Assembly (NCBI GenBank): GCA_958295665.1
Contig: OY282560.1
Location: forward strand, 271,734,177-271,798,176
Reading direction: 5' to 3'
Length of the DNA stretch: 64,000 nucleotides
Source of the DNA: Tipula vernalis
Taxonomy: Eukaryota > Arthropoda > Insecta > Diptera > Tipulidae
How positions within the stretch are numbered: position 1 is the stretch's first letter; each line of letters starts with the position of its first letter. The position numbers were made by a program, and so were the translations under genes. This document shows positions 35,201 to 48,700 of this stretch, one piece after another. Below the pieces are notes generated by a model, which was not told the origin of the DNA, did no database searches, and saw nothing but the letters and a program-made list of their open reading frames with translations.

Positions 35201-38200
35201 ATAACAAGTGAGAAACGAATGCCTACTGCATGATTTTAATTTTCTTTCCTGTAATCACAAAACGAAATAGATCATATTTTTGAAATATAGGCTACATAAT
35301 GGGAACAGTCTGGCCTCGTTGAATTGCGACTGTAAAATACTGAAGCAACCAGAGTTCAGCGAAAAGAGAGGAGAATCAAGCAGGACGCTAAGACGAATAC
35401 ATGAAACGCAAACAAGAAACAGACCTAAGCAATATGTTATAGATTCTCTAGAGTGTTGTGGTAATTTGCTTGTAGTCCCGTATAGCCTCTCGATTCGCAT
35501 CGCTTTTCGCGTTTACTCTGGTCGCTGCCTACGAATGAAAGATTAATTTAGGGTATAATTAAGAACAAATTCGAAATCAGGTTAAAACCTCATTCAAATT
35601 CTCACTCTGAATTTCGGTCTAGAACACCATTACCACCAGACAATTTGTTTGGAAATTTTATATAAATATTATTTTCGATGAATGAATAAAGTTTTTATAT
35701 AATTTAAGAAATAAGTTCTAAAACAATAAAGTGTTAATGCTCAATCACGATTGAATAACAGCAATTTTAAAACAATTAAATAGTTTATCGATTCAATGAA
35801 TTATTCTTTCAGAAAATCATTTCAATACGTATATTTAATCCAATAATCATTTCCCAAATGGAATAAACTGGTTTTTACTAGTTTTTTCTTATTAACTTAG
35901 TTTATAAAGTTGTTAAAACTTTTATTAACTTGCCTACATTTCAAGATATCAACGAGAAATTGGTCAATAAATGTCTATTAATTGAATTGACGATCCGGTT
36001 ATTAATTTATAATCGTGTTTATATTAAAATTAATGTGACCAGTTAATAAATTCATTGGTTCAAAGAATTTTTCTTCCGAAAAATTTAATGAAAGGGATTC
36101 ATTGAATTATTTTTTTCAGTGATGGCTGTATGAATTTAACTAAAAGGTTTCGTAACCATATCTACGTTAGATGAAATATTTCATAATGAATAAGTTGTGG
36201 TGGAAATATTGTGCCAATCTCTCAAAATATGATAAGCACTTTTTTTATGATTCGTGTAAAATTATTTTATTTTGACATAACGAATCACGAAACCTATAAA
36301 CCAAATCAACATTCAAATAAAAACTAAAGATTCTGAGAAACATAAATATAAAGCAGCATACTTAAACGACATAATCAGGAAGTTTGATAAAAAAAAAACG
36401 GCAACTCAATATTTTTATGTTTGCGAATAGAAAAAACAAAAAATGTATAATCCAATCCAAAAGTAATTTTATTAAAAAGGAAATTTTACGATCTTAAATT
36501 GAACTTATATCGTTCCTACATATATTATGTACAAACACATAAGATTCGTTATTTTTGTGTTATTTATAAGAATTTTTTTGTTACGATTTTAGAAAGAATA
36601 ACAATAATTTTTGACGGATTTTTTTTTTTCACATTTTGCCATATAAATATTTGTATGTAGACTACAAGTATATCAGTTCAAATTGTACTAGAAAAGTAAA
36701 TACTACGTCATGTATAGTATTGGATGGATGCATGGTATAAAACGCTATAAAAATATAACTCGTCTACTAATTTTTTGTTTTTCTTTTTTTGTAAGAAACT
36801 TTACGACCGTGAATTTTTTCTTCCTTTAATATTTTTTTTTTTTTTTGCTAGATAGAGCTAAATAGACAGACAGACAGACATTTTTATTATATTGCATTTT
36901 ATATTTTATTGTTCTCGGTATTTTAGTCTCTCTTTAGTTTGGCGAATGGATGAATGGGGATGTGTTCCGTAAATTTGAATGTTTAGTTTTATGTAATTTC
37001 AATGTTTTTTGTGAAAACTAATATACATAACAATCTTTGTTGTTTTTGGTTTTATATTAAATGGAGAAGAAGTAATAGTAATAAATAATAATACATAATT
37101 CAAAAATAACATAATAAACGAAATCTCATTAAATCATGAACAATGCTACTGGGGATTTCATGTTAAAAAAAATATTTTAAAATTAAATTAAATTTTGACA
37201 CGCTTTTTGATCTACGCTTGAAAACGGTAATATTGGCAATACGAATCTTTATACTCCCAGTTTGCTGCTTATGACTTTTAGATTTTTTTTTGTTTTAAAC
37301 TTTAAATAATTTTTTTTTAATGTATTTTTAATGAAAAGCTCATTCATTTTTTCTTTTTTCGTTTAACAATAGTAATGCATTTTTCTTTTAGCGCAGTGTA
37401 AAATTGTAATTTAATGCCTTTTTATATAGTTTTTCCTTTTACTTTTTTATAACTTTTTCTTTCAATAATATTATATAAATTGCACCGTAGCTCTGTACAA
37501 ATAAACATATAGCAGCATATATATATATGTTCATGTACATAAATTTAAACTTCTCTATATATCATTTCATCAAAAAAGAAATTGCCAGCAGAACTAAAAA
37601 CGAAAAACCGTTAAAATTATTTTTCAACCATACTTTCATCCAAATAGAATAAAAAATAATATAACTTCTTCTGGTTTTGTGTGCATTTGGATCATAAAAA
37701 CCACGAGTATTCTGGAATAACACACAGAATGAATAAAAAAAGTTCTTTTTTCTGTTAAGTTTTGCTTTAAAATCAAACTTTTTCGCTTATACATGCGAGA
37801 TACACAATTTTATGTCTTTTTGGAGGGATATGTTTGCGAGAGATGTATTAAAAAATATTTTTTATTTCTGCTTTTCTTAAAAATGATGGTACATATAATG
37901 TAAAAATTTAAAATTAGTTTTTATTAGTTTTTTTTAAGTATTTTCAATATTGATGATTTGGATGTATGCACCATACTATATAACTGGTATTTTTCAAGGA
38001 AATGCCAAAAAAAAAAAATATTGTTGCAAGCTTGGGAATTTAATTACTTACCCTATAAATTACATAGATTACTATTTGCGACGATTAAATCTAATATGAA
38101 GTGTAAACGAGCTCTAAATTATAATATATCAGGACTCACTAGATTCGTGGTCAAATATTATTAAAATTCGACTTCATTTCAATGAGTAATTTACCTGAAA

Positions 38201-39483
38201 AGATAAAAAAAAAACATAATATTAGATTAAATTCAATAATATTCAGGGCAGTAACAAATAAGTTATACGACCGCTACAGTAGATGGCAGCCTCTTAAAAA
38301 TACTCGCACTCCGCAGGGTATTTAAATGCAAGCACTTTGGGTATTCAAATTTAAAACCTCATTTATTTTATCCAAGCTGTTTTTCCGTTAACAAGGCGAA
38401 GTCAAAATATTAACTTCAGATTCAGTCAAGATCTCAGTCCAGGTTTAAACCGTGCTGCAGTAACCTTTATCGGGAGAGAAGCTTTACATTTTTGAATAGT
38501 AAAGCTAGAAATGTAGCGTTTTTGAACTTTTCTTAAGTTTCCTAAAAACCACAACAACTACAAAATATTTGTTATAATATTAACGAAAAAACATATTAAC
38601 GTAAGTGACTGTAATACTGACATAGGCGGTATTAGACGCGTTTTTGTATTATTTCCGGATAACTGGTATCCGGAGCAGCTAATTTTCTGTCATAAAACTA
38701 ATGTTTGACAAGCTATTTATGCATATAATTCATTTATTTAAAACTAATCTATAATTTTTAATTCAACATTTTAATTAAAAATCTATTAAAAAATATAAAG
38801 CTCTACCTATTTATCTGGAGCTGCTATCGGGAGCAAAGGGAAATTTGATTTTTTTTTGATTTTGAACCACCCCAGAAATTGTGCCAAACTTTATTTTGGT
38901 TTAAAAATGACGTATGAGAAATTAAAATGTTATATCGATGTGAAAAGTTTTCTGAATAATAAATACGTATTTAAATAAATATGTACGTATTTAAGATTTC
39001 TATTTATTTGTGTACTATTTATTTGTGTGTCGCCTTAATTTTCTTCCACAGCTTCTACTAATTATTGAAACAAAATATAATTCATTTCATACATACTTGA
39101 ATGAATGCATATTTAAATCTATGTAGCTTTATCCACTACATAAAAAAGTGACAAAAAAATTTATGAACGTACGTAAATAAGGGGATTTTAAAATAAATTA
39201 TTTTGTGTCGTATATTCCTAATTTTTGATTATTTACGCCTAGACATGGACCTAGATTTTATGTAGGACGAAGAAACACAAACAAATTTGTTTTGATTTTG
39301 ATTGTTTTGCAGGACACAAAAACTAAACACTACTTAATGATATTCGAACTGATTAATTAACGAAATTAATTATTATTAATACCGGCATCATTTAATAGAA
39401 CATCCAAAATTTTTCCAATTCGACATTCATATCAGAATTAATATTTTTTCGAATATTTATATATTTTATATAAATATACATAG

Positions 39484-39486
<3 letters not shown>
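35201..39486. other. A+T-rich interval without a recognisable gene
   Basis: Between 35255 and 35546 both strands stay open for about 80 codons with a less A+T-rich composition, but neither product is recognised. A (GACA)n run lies near 36867. TATCCGGAGCAGCTAA (38688) and GAGCTGCTATCGGGAGCA (38819) form a loose inverted pair, and the latter half recurs near 47323. Confidence 0.4.
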
Positions 39487-39746
<260 letters not shown>

Positions 39747-40688
39747 CGATTCCATACGATAACGATCAGCCGTTGGCCTGACCCCTTTTGATGAAATTTG
39801 GTGAAAATGTTCGTTATATGAAATAATTCCACCCACATTGTTTTGTTTTTTTTCCTTTACGTCACTCTGTTTTGATAAAGGGTGATTTTCTACTTTGCGT
39901 TAAAATTAAAATTTGTGAAGAGCTCGTTCTCAAAAACCACTTAACCGATTTCAATATTTGTTAGGTCAATTGAAAGGGATTGAGTTCTTGTTTTGTATAA
40001 ATTTTTTGGAAAAAAATCTAAATTAAATTTTTGTTTATGAAAAAGAGCATTCTTTTGAATAATGTCATTTTTCGGTCTTTTGGGCCACAACGAGTTGCCT
40101 ATTTTTTATTTTTTTTTTAAAAGCTTATTTATTTTACCAACTAATAAAAAATAAAAAAAAATTGCGTTAGGAACAATTTTAAAGTTATGATTTTTTTAAT
40201 ACACCAGCCTCGACATATTTTGTGTTTAAATTTTTAATTATTCTACCTGCGTTTTGCACCATTTACTGTATTTTAGAAGGTAATCCTATTTTATTTTATG
40301 TATTAGTGTTGTTTACTATTTTATAGTTTTTTAAAAGCAATAAAACTAAAAAAACTTTATTACAGGTTGTTCCAAAAATATGGGAGTACAAGTTTCGAAT
40401 AACTACAGCATTATCACTTTATAACGTTTTCTTTTGTTCAGGAAAACGGGTCTGCCACATTTTGGTCTGTTAATATGACGTCATTTGGTATTTTAACAAA
40501 GAAATAAATTTAAACTTTTAACAATTTCATCAGGTATACTTAAGGTATACTTAAAACTTAGGAGGCTAAAACTTAGCTTTCAAATAAAATATTTCTATAT
40601 AAATACGATGGAACTGTTATATTTATGTCATTTGTAAACGTGAATTTGAAGTAAAATTTAAACCCCGTAAAAATATTAAAGTTTCAAC

Positions 40689-42480
40689 ATGAAAATTAAG
40701 TGTGAAATGTGCCTTAAAAATAGATCGCGTATTCGTAAAATCTCTAATTATATAATTGAGATAGCTCATACAAAAAGTGTTTGCTTAATTAAAGGAGGGG
40801 ACATTTGTACTTCATGCTACTTCGAAATATATAAAAGTAAACAAAATAATGTAATAAGTGAAGCTTCAGGACCTTTTGGTGTTCAACAAATTAATTTGGA
40901 TCAAAACAGTTCACCACTTACATCATCATCATCATCGCCATCCAAGATTTCAATAATATAAAATGAGAAGCAATACGTCTATCCTGACCTTTCATCACTC
41001 AACTCTACTTTACAGTCAATCAATAGTTCTCCTATAGTACGTAGGAAAATGAGATCTGACAATTATAAGAAACAAAAAATGCAAGAAGTTGCAGCAAATA
41101 TTTCTGAGGAAATATTTCAACTACTTTGTAGTAACATAACACTGAAGGCGATAATAATGAAATAATTCAATAATTACGAGAAAAGTGTGAAAGTTCCAAT
41201 ACCTTCAGTGAAAAATATATGGTATTAACATCGTTACCAAAAAGCTGGTCTGCTCGAAAAATTCAACGAGAGTTTAGTGTTTCTTATTATATGGCAAGGA
41301 GAGCAAAACAGATTCAAGAGGAAAATGGAATAATGTCAACACCGAATATCAAATGTGGGTCTAAGGTCCTTAACCAAGAACTGGTAAAGTTTGTGCAGAA
41401 TTTTTTTGAAGATGATGAAATAAGTAGCATATGTCCAGGAAAACGAGACTTCGAAACAATTACATCGGAAGGAACTGTTATTACTAAACAACGTAGATTA
41501 GTACTTTGTAATTTGAAGGAAGCATATCAAATCTTGCTTCACTTCGTCCAGGACACTGCGCTTTGGCAAATTCTAGCGGCACACATAGTATATGAGTATC
41601 ATAAAAATATTGAAACTCCTTTCACATGAACAAGAAAGTTATCGGAAACTAATTTCTCAGATTGTTTGCAAAAATCCAACAACATCTTGCCAATTAAACG
41701 AATGTGCAACCTGTCCAGGAACGTAAAATATCTGTAGAAGAATCTTATATATGTAGAAGAAATAAAATTCAAGCAGTGGCAACAAGTAGATAGATGCACA
41801 ATGGAAACAGTAACCGTATCAACATTGACTTTTATGGATAAGTTTTGCGAACAACTACAAAACTTGGTACCGCATTCATTTATTGCAGAACAACAAGCAA
41901 CTTACCTGTGAAACATAGGAAATCCAATTTAAACCATGATGAATGTATAGTTATATGCGACTTTTCGGAGAACTATTCATTCGTAGTTCAGGATGCGGTT
42001 CAAGGATTTCATTGGTCTAACGCACAGTGAACGATACATCCCTTTGCCGTTTACTGTAAAAACAATGAAGAATCACATTCGATGGGCGATGTTTACCATC
42101 GTAAATTGGAATTCACAAGCTTGGTGGTTATATCTGAATCAACAAAGCACAATCATGTAGCAGTGAGATTATTCATTCAAGGCCTAGTCAATTTCATAAA
42201 GGAAAAATTACAACAAATAAAAAAAAAAATTTTTTTTTCCGATGGATCAGGGGCTCAGTATAAAAATAAAATGAATTTTTACAATCTCTGCAATTTTAAA
42301 GAGGATTTCGACTTGGAAGCAGAGTGGCATTTTTTGCAACATGCCATGGAAAAGGACCTTGTGATGCAAGAGTTCTCAAGAGGAATGCTGCTCGAGCAAG
42401 TTTACAAAGGCCGTTTGAAAATCAAATAACCACGCCACATGAACTATATTCATGGGCTGTGAAAAATGAATCGAAAGTCA
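40689..42480 (+). pseudogene. Decayed transposase-like gene of a widespread arthropod family
   Basis: The reading moves through several frames. From 40689: KIKCEMCLKNRSRIR and CTSCYFEIYK, a CxxC-type zinc region. From 41219: LTSLPKSWSARKIQREF, MARRAKQIQEENGI and FFEDDEISSICPGKRDF. From 41520: CNLKEAYQ. From 41845: ICDFSENYSFVVQDAVQGFHW, stopped by a TGA at 42028 that is followed in frame by TIHPFAVY. From 42082: FSDGSGAQYKNKMNF near 42234, then a shift near 42330 to FFATCHGKGPCD and RASLQRPFE. Blocks of the type DFxENYxF..QD, HW.NAQ.TIHPF, SDGxxxQYKNxxNF and HGKGPCD are familiar from many insect and cnidarian predicted proteins. I infer a DDE-like nuclease with the Asp of DFSENY and SDGSG as candidates; I cannot name the superfamily. 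Confidence 0.7.
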
Positions 42481-42764
42481 ACTATTCATGGTTTAGTAAA
42501 ACTTTTATAGCGCTTTATTTTTATTTTTTTAAATTTTTATTTAAAAATTAAAATTTACGTTCGAATAGTTTTCATTTTAGCCAAGAAAAGTCGTAATTTT
42601 GATAAATAAAGTGGTATCGCTGCGGCATTCGTCAAAAATTACATTGTTGATTTTATACCGCCAAAAGTTATAGCATGCCCGACATTTTTGTTTTGTTTTT
42701 TATAAATTTTGTTTAAAAATGGAAGTTTATATGACATATAATATATATTATATATGGTATATCT

Positions 42765-43230
42765 AATTGATCGTGGAAACAATTGATTGTGGATACAATT
42801 GATCGTATGAACAATTGATCGTGGATCAATTGATCGCATAGACAATTGATCGTGGTTCCATGGTCAATTCCACGTATTTATAAATATTGTATGTATCCAT
42901 AAAAATATATAGAAAGATTGGCTCTACATAATACGAAATGAATAAAAACACAAAATATTTTTCTAGAACAAATGGATTAACGTTTCATTATCAGTCAATT
43001 TTTCTCTATAACGTTATTTTTTTTTTTTTAAATAACTAGCGCAATTCACTTCAATTCGTTATTTAAATTCAGTTATACTGTTACACGATCAATTGTACAT
43101 ATGATCAACTGATCCACGATCAATTGTTCATACGATCAATTGTTTCCACGATCAATTGTTTTCACAGTCAATTGTTTACGGTCAATTGACAGTAAATAGT
43201 GTTCACGAACAATTGATTACGGTCAATTGA
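42765..43230. mobile_element. Second foldback-like structure with 16-nt units
   Basis: The left arm (about 42764-42860) has six units of the form AATTGATCGTGGAAAC; the right arm (about 43084-43230) has the complement, CACGATCAATTGTTTC and similar. A ~220-bp unrelated loop separates them. The right arm ends in two copies of TACGGTCAATTGACAGTAAAT (split by 26 bp). No target duplication was found, so the outer limits are approximate. The layout copies that of the element at 11.75-12.14 kb, with unrelated unit sequence. Confidence 0.65.
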
Positions 43231-43695
43231 CAGTAAATCGTTTTAAATACAAAAAAACTTTATCTGGTTGTGTCTTTCGAGCCTTGGTATTAATTAATTG
43301 TATTTCTTACTTTATAAGATCAGTCGAAACATACACTCGCCGTCTACGCACTAAATATCTTAGTTTCGATTTTTAATGGTAATCAATCAATAGTAAATTA
43401 TTAATTTTACGTGTACTGAGTACTACAAACAACTTCTAATTAAAAATCTAACCTAAATACTATGTCAATATTGTGGTATCATATTTAAAATTTAATATTT
43501 TAAAATTAAATTATTTGTTTTTAATTTAATCCTTGAATGTATAATTTATGTAATTCAATATAAATTAAATATGCGTAGGCATAAATCTGACTCTAACTTT
43601 TTAAAGCATTTCATTTTAATAAGCCTTAATAAAAATATGTGTCAGTATTATTGTACTATCCTGTCAGTAATCGAGCAATATGATTTTTTATTAGC

Positions 43696-44760
43696 ATGCC
43701 CACAAAAGCAAAACGACTTCAAAACAGTCGGGATGACCTAAACATAGCCCTTTAAACTTATCAAAAATGGAATGATGACATATGCGGCAAGTAAAAAATT
43801 TAAGGTTTCGAAAACAACTTTACTATATAAACAAAGAGGCGTATATGCGCAAAATGCTCATTTAGGCCACCTAACGATTTAAACTTCACCAAAAGAGAAC
43901 AAAATAAAAGAGTGGATTTTATATATTGCTCAAGCTGGCTTTCCCGCTACTAAAGATCAGTTGCTTGACAGCGTTCAACTATTATAGGCAGACGGTGGTA
44001 TGACAGATTTTTTTAACGAAATCCCGACATTTCCGAACGAATTTCCCAACACCTAGTAAAAAGTTGTTCCATAATAAAAGAGAAACGAGTATACGCGGCT
44101 GGTTCCAAGAGATAAATACGTATTTTTTGGTAAACAACCTATGGAAATACTTAAATTTCCAAAACGCGTTTATAACTGCAACGAAACAACATTCTTGTTA
44201 GCTCTGAAAGAAAATTGTGTGCTTGTTGCAAAAGGTTTAAAATCGATTTACTATGTTATAAACAACGACGATAAAGAATGTCTCACAACATTGATAATGG
44301 TGAACGCTGATGTAGGAGATAATCTGTCTCCGATGGTGGTATATAAGTAGAAAAGAATCCCATTTTCATTAGCCAGAAAAATGCCAAAGGGCTCGGAAAT
44401 GGTTTGTTCAGATTCTGGCTGGATGAATGGGGAAATATTCCTCGAGTATATAGCAAATGTATTTTTGGAATTTCCAGTAGTTTTATTTCTAGATGGACAT
44501 ATTCCACATTTGTCGCTTGCCTTAAGTGAATTCTGTAAAGAGTATAAGCATACTCATTGCATTATATCCAAATGCAACTCACCTTTTACAGTCACTAGAC
44601 TTTGAGGTTTTTCGACCTCTGTGAATGGAGAAAGGCTGTGCACAGCTGGAAAATAGAAAATGATAGATGGAAGCTTAGAAAAGAAGATTTTACACCATTA
44701 CTTACTTTAGAGTATGTGGAATTTATCTGTTTTCGGCTGACGCTGTAAATTATTCAAAAC
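43696..44760 (+). pseudogene. pogo/Tigger-like (DDE_1) transposase remnant
   Basis: ATG at 43696 gives MPTKAKRLQNSRDDLNIAL, then a stop. After frame changes TYAASKKFKVSKTTLLYKQ-like residues form the psq-type helix-turn-helix, and IKEWILYIAQAGFPATKDQL is a CENP-B-type DNA-binding segment. The catalytic domain starts near 44150 as YNCNETTFLLA. In the family this is NxDET, so the first catalytic Asp reads Asn here. FLDGHIPHLSLALSEFCKE near 44490 carries the second Asp. QSLDFEVFRPL near 44588, in another frame, carries the third. Multiple stops and shifts; no inverted termini were located. Confidence 0.85.
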
Positions 44761-46229
44761 TAATAAAGAACCCAGAAACAATAGCGGCAACATCAACTCG
44801 AAACCCGACCAACCAAATTTTTAGAAATATTTGAATCCTTGTCGTCACAAAGTCAATTACAAAGTTTTAAATTTGTACTATATGTCGGTTAATCTTAGGA
44901 AGTGTCACGAGTGTTTATGAGGTGCAACAAACTAACTCTACTTTAGTAATGGGAGAAAAACTCTCAATAACATAGACTTTAATGAAGTATTTAAAATGTA
45001 TGACGATGATTCGCGTGAGAATATTGATGGTATTAGTGATTACATTCTCAATTGACAATTCCATGGACATTCGTGAAATGGACAGGAAATAGCAGGAAAT
45101 AATGAATTTGCTTCGAGTTCAGAAACTGTACAAGAAGACGAGCGAACAGTTGTATCAACCCTGGGAACTCTAGTCAATCAGGGGTCAGGTTCGGTCGTTA
45201 AAATATTTTCTTTTAACACTGGTGCGAAAAGTGATTTATTTTGAAAGTGAATTAAAAATTGTATTCGTTTCTACCAATTTCAAAATTTCACAATACCACC
45301 AAGCGCGAGAAGCGTATTGCGAGTAACCTTCTTTCAGGAAGTTTTAACATACATACATACATATAATAAACTTAAACACAACGGATATTTCCGTTTATAA
45401 TATACATAATCACTTAATTCAAAATAAACTAAATTAAGCCCTAAAAACTCTTAAATGTCTTAAAAATAAAATTACATTCCACTCGTGTTCCACATAATTT
45501 TTAATCTTGACATTCGTTCAAGTTTTTTTTATAAATAATTTCAAACACGAAATGATTCAAGATGATGATCATTTCAAATATAAAATGATTTTTGAAGATT
45601 AAAATACAAAAACGGGTTTTGAAGCTTTTAAAAAAACTACTGAAATAATACAAATATTTGATCATGCAAATACAATTCATTATGACATAAAAATTCGCTC
45701 ACATTTAGTAAGAATCGAATTTGCGAGTTCGCGTTTGGAATTTATTCCGTATCGACATTCTGAAAACTATCAAAATGGAAGTAATGGGTGAATACTCCCC
45801 AAAACTTTTCTGCCAAAAATTTAAGAAATAATATTTATAGAACATTCGGAGGTTTACTAAAAGTTTTGCGTGGTTTAGTGAGTAGTTGGAGGTATTTATT
45901 AATTTAAGATCTATGATAATTCCATTAACGTTGGACTTAGTAAAGAACATCAAACTACATTCCTTATTCCTCGAAAAATATTGAAAGGGAACACCTAAAT
46001 ATTTTTAAAAGTAGCTGTTAGAGACGCTTGAAACTTTAAATTCATCTTTCATTTTGCTTTGAAATTAATTTTTTTAAATAAATTAAAAATTTCAAAATAT
46101 TCTGTACGTACTGATTCAGAAGAATAGGGTTGGTGACAAAATTTCGAATTATAAAACCCCGAAAAAACAAAAAAAATCCCGAAAAATCAAGTTTTTTAAA
46201 TACATATAATAAATGATTGAAAGAATATT
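44761..46229. other. A+T-rich interval, probably Tigger 3' remains then nothing recognisable
   Basis: Acidic fragments near 45000-45180 (for example SSETVQEDE) may belong to the Tigger C-terminus. Beyond that, a short TACA run near 45345 and no recognisable protein. Confidence 0.35.
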
Positions 46230-47160
46230 TTAATTCGTTTTATATACCTTAGAAGATGGGCCCCCGCTTTGACGATTTTTATAATAGAAATAGGAGCATT
46301 TTTCAAAAATTTATGTTTTTTAATAATTATTCACGTACTATAAAAAAGAGAACTCGCCAAAGCCGCTTAGCATTGGACCATTTGCGCAAGAATGACAGGA
46401 AAACGTCAGAGAAATTTCAAAAATATTTACGTTTGTATTTAACACACCAAAATAAAAAACTTCTCAAATCCGCGGTCTTTTCCAGGCAAGGATGACACGA
46501 AATGTTGTAGATTTCTTTTGTTTTCATAGTGTACTTAACAAAAATTTAATGGGGTCTTCCTTTTCGATGGAGCAGTTTACTTTGTATTTTTCGGGATTTT
46601 TTCGGTCGGGCATATGATGGTATTCCAGAAGAATATGTTACTAATTTCTGGAAATTGCAGATTTAATTTTTAAAATATTTTATTTTCAATTATTTTACAT
46701 TCAATGAAATAAAAAAATCGAGGTTTTTATAAATCGATATAGTTTTCGCCTAAATTTGCTGGGGTGCGATTATGTATCTCTCGTATTACGAGCTACGAGT
46801 TTCGAGAACAAAAATATGTTGGGAAATTTTCTTTAAAAATAATCATTTTAATCATTACGAGTTGCTAGAGAAATTGGGTTGACAAACAAAAAAATTCAAA
46901 AAATCTTTTCAATTCTCGATAGGTTAGGTTATTTTAATTCGTTTTATACTTTAGAGGATGGGAGCGGGGGCCCTGAAACCAATACTTTGGAATTTATAGA
47001 AATTTCAACAATTATAGATATTTGAACATTTTTCAAAAACTTGTGTTTTTTATTAATTATTCACTTATTAAAACAAAGAACTCCTTAAATCCGCTTAGCA
47101 TCGGACCCTTTGCGCCAGCATGACAGAAAATCGCCAATCGAGAAAAAAAATCCAGAATTG
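46230..47160 (+). repeat. Two direct copies of a ~220-bp dispersed repeat
   Basis: Copy one (about 46230-46480) and copy two (about 46932-47140) share TTTTAATTCGTTTTATA, TTAGARGATGGG, TTTTTCAAAAAYTTRTGTTTTT, AATTATTCAC and CCGCTTAGCATYGGACC, with indels. A related end in opposite orientation (CCCATTCTCTAAGGTATAAA) occurs near 59526. The 79-codon ORF across copy one is not conserved in copy two. Confidence 0.65.
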
Positions 47161-47829
47161 TGAATATAATGCGACAAGCAGATCTCAACCCGTCAAATAT
47201 TGGTACACTCATTGAAGTATTAGGTCATTAGTCAAAACCTTTCCAACCATTAGAAAAAGTATTGGGCTAAACCTAAAAGTTTGCTTCAAAATCTGCTACA
47301 CTTCGTAAGCTCCGGATAGCAAGCTATCGGGAGCATATGGGCAATTTCTATTGAAAGTTTTGCTATTATACACATGTCTCGCTAGTAAACAAAAAACTAA
47401 AATTTTACCTAACGTCATGCAATTGTATGACGTTTCTTCAAAATAAAAATTCATCGGGAGATTGTTGAGGAATACGTTAAAGTAGAAGCGGCAAAAAGAT
47501 TTTTAAAAGCTGGAAAGCAAAAGGATAATCGAGATGCATCATTGTAGGAAGGTGACGAAGATGAAGATAAATAATATTTTGACATATCTATTGACAAGAT
47601 GTATATTTCAAATTGTTTAATATATTAAAACTTATCCAACTATATATTTATGCTTCTTAAAAAATTTTTATCTTCCACGATTTTCAGTAAGGCTAATTTA
47701 TTTTATTCAAAGATTCAGTTTTATTAAATCACAATTTGTATACTCTTTCGAAAATAACTTACAAATTTAAATCGTTTGCTTGCTGTCCGTTAAACAACTT
47801 CGACATGTTACTTGAACGCAAGCTAAAAT

Positions 47830-48240
47830 TTGTACAAGTTAATTCCGCTGCCGCTAGGTAGTAAATATTTTATGGCAATCCGAGTAACAATCTTCGCCTA
47901 TTTTCCTTTAACAAATTCTAGTACTAATAATTTAAGAAATGGATACTGGATACTCAAAAAACGAAAAACAGCTGAAATGGATACGATTTATTCAAAGTAT
48001 GCGACAAAATCATTGGCTTTGGTAGCTCGCGTTTTTGATTGGAGAAAATGTTCACCAAGAGATCGGTATTTAGGTCTTTGGAATCTAACTAAAAGTGACT
48101 CTCTCAATTTCTAGTAGTATTTTAAATCAATTGAATTTATTGCAACTCCCGGAACAGAATGGGCCTATCTAGGATCGGATAAAGCCTCAGTTATGTCTGG
48201 CCAATATAATGGGGTTCAGGCATGATTTAAGCAAATAACT
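47830..48240 (+). pseudogene. hAT-type transposase fragment, left arm
   Basis: Frames read GLWNLTKSDS, then EWAYLGSDKASVMSG and QYNGVQA before a stop. The GSDxxxVMxG block occurs in hAT-superfamily transposases and their ZNF862-like descendants, where the Asp is a catalytic residue. Only about 130 codons survive, with stops and a frame change. It is the weaker of the two copies. Confidence 0.6.
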
Positions 48241-48700
48241 CCCGATCTTTTTTTTTATAAAAGCAAAGCAACTAGTCCGAAATATTTTTATTTTTTCCCC
48301 ATAGCTCCAAACGTTTACATGAATTAAAAAAAAATTCAGGAATATCTTGCACTGAAACCACTCAAAATGTTGGGTCCTTTCCAAAAAATATGGCTTTCTC
48401 AATTTGTGCGGTTTCAGTGCAAAATGTTCCTGAAATTCTTTTAATTCATTGCAACGTTTGGAACTATGGGCAAGGTTTTCGGCACATAAGTGCAACAAAT
48501 GGCATACATAATTTAAATCCTGGTTGAACCGCGTTAAATTGCCCAGACATAACTGTGGCATTATCTGATCCTAGATAGGCCCATTCTGGTACCGGAATTT
48601 TCAATAAACTCAGTTGGTTTAAAACACAAATAAAAATTGAGTCACTTTTAGTTAGATTCAAAAGACCTAAAAATCTATCCTTTGGTGAACATAGGCGAAA
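48187..48700 (-). pseudogene. hAT-type transposase fragment, right arm
   Basis: On the minus strand: LTKSDSIFICVLNQLSLLKI, EWAYLGSDNATVMSGQFN, then a frame change to LCAENLAHSSKRCNELKEFQ and EHFALKPHKLRKPYFLERTQHFEW. In related proteins the order GSDxxxVMxG, a Cys/His-rich helix, and LKEFQ...LKPHKIL..S.TRWLS is familiar; here the TRWLS box has decayed to ERTQHFEW. Neither end of the gene is present. It is the better-preserved half of the palindrome. Confidence 0.7.

Noticed and set aside
35255..35546. Opposed ~80-codon ORFs
   Set aside because: Neither strand gives a recognisable product, and both being open suggests chance.
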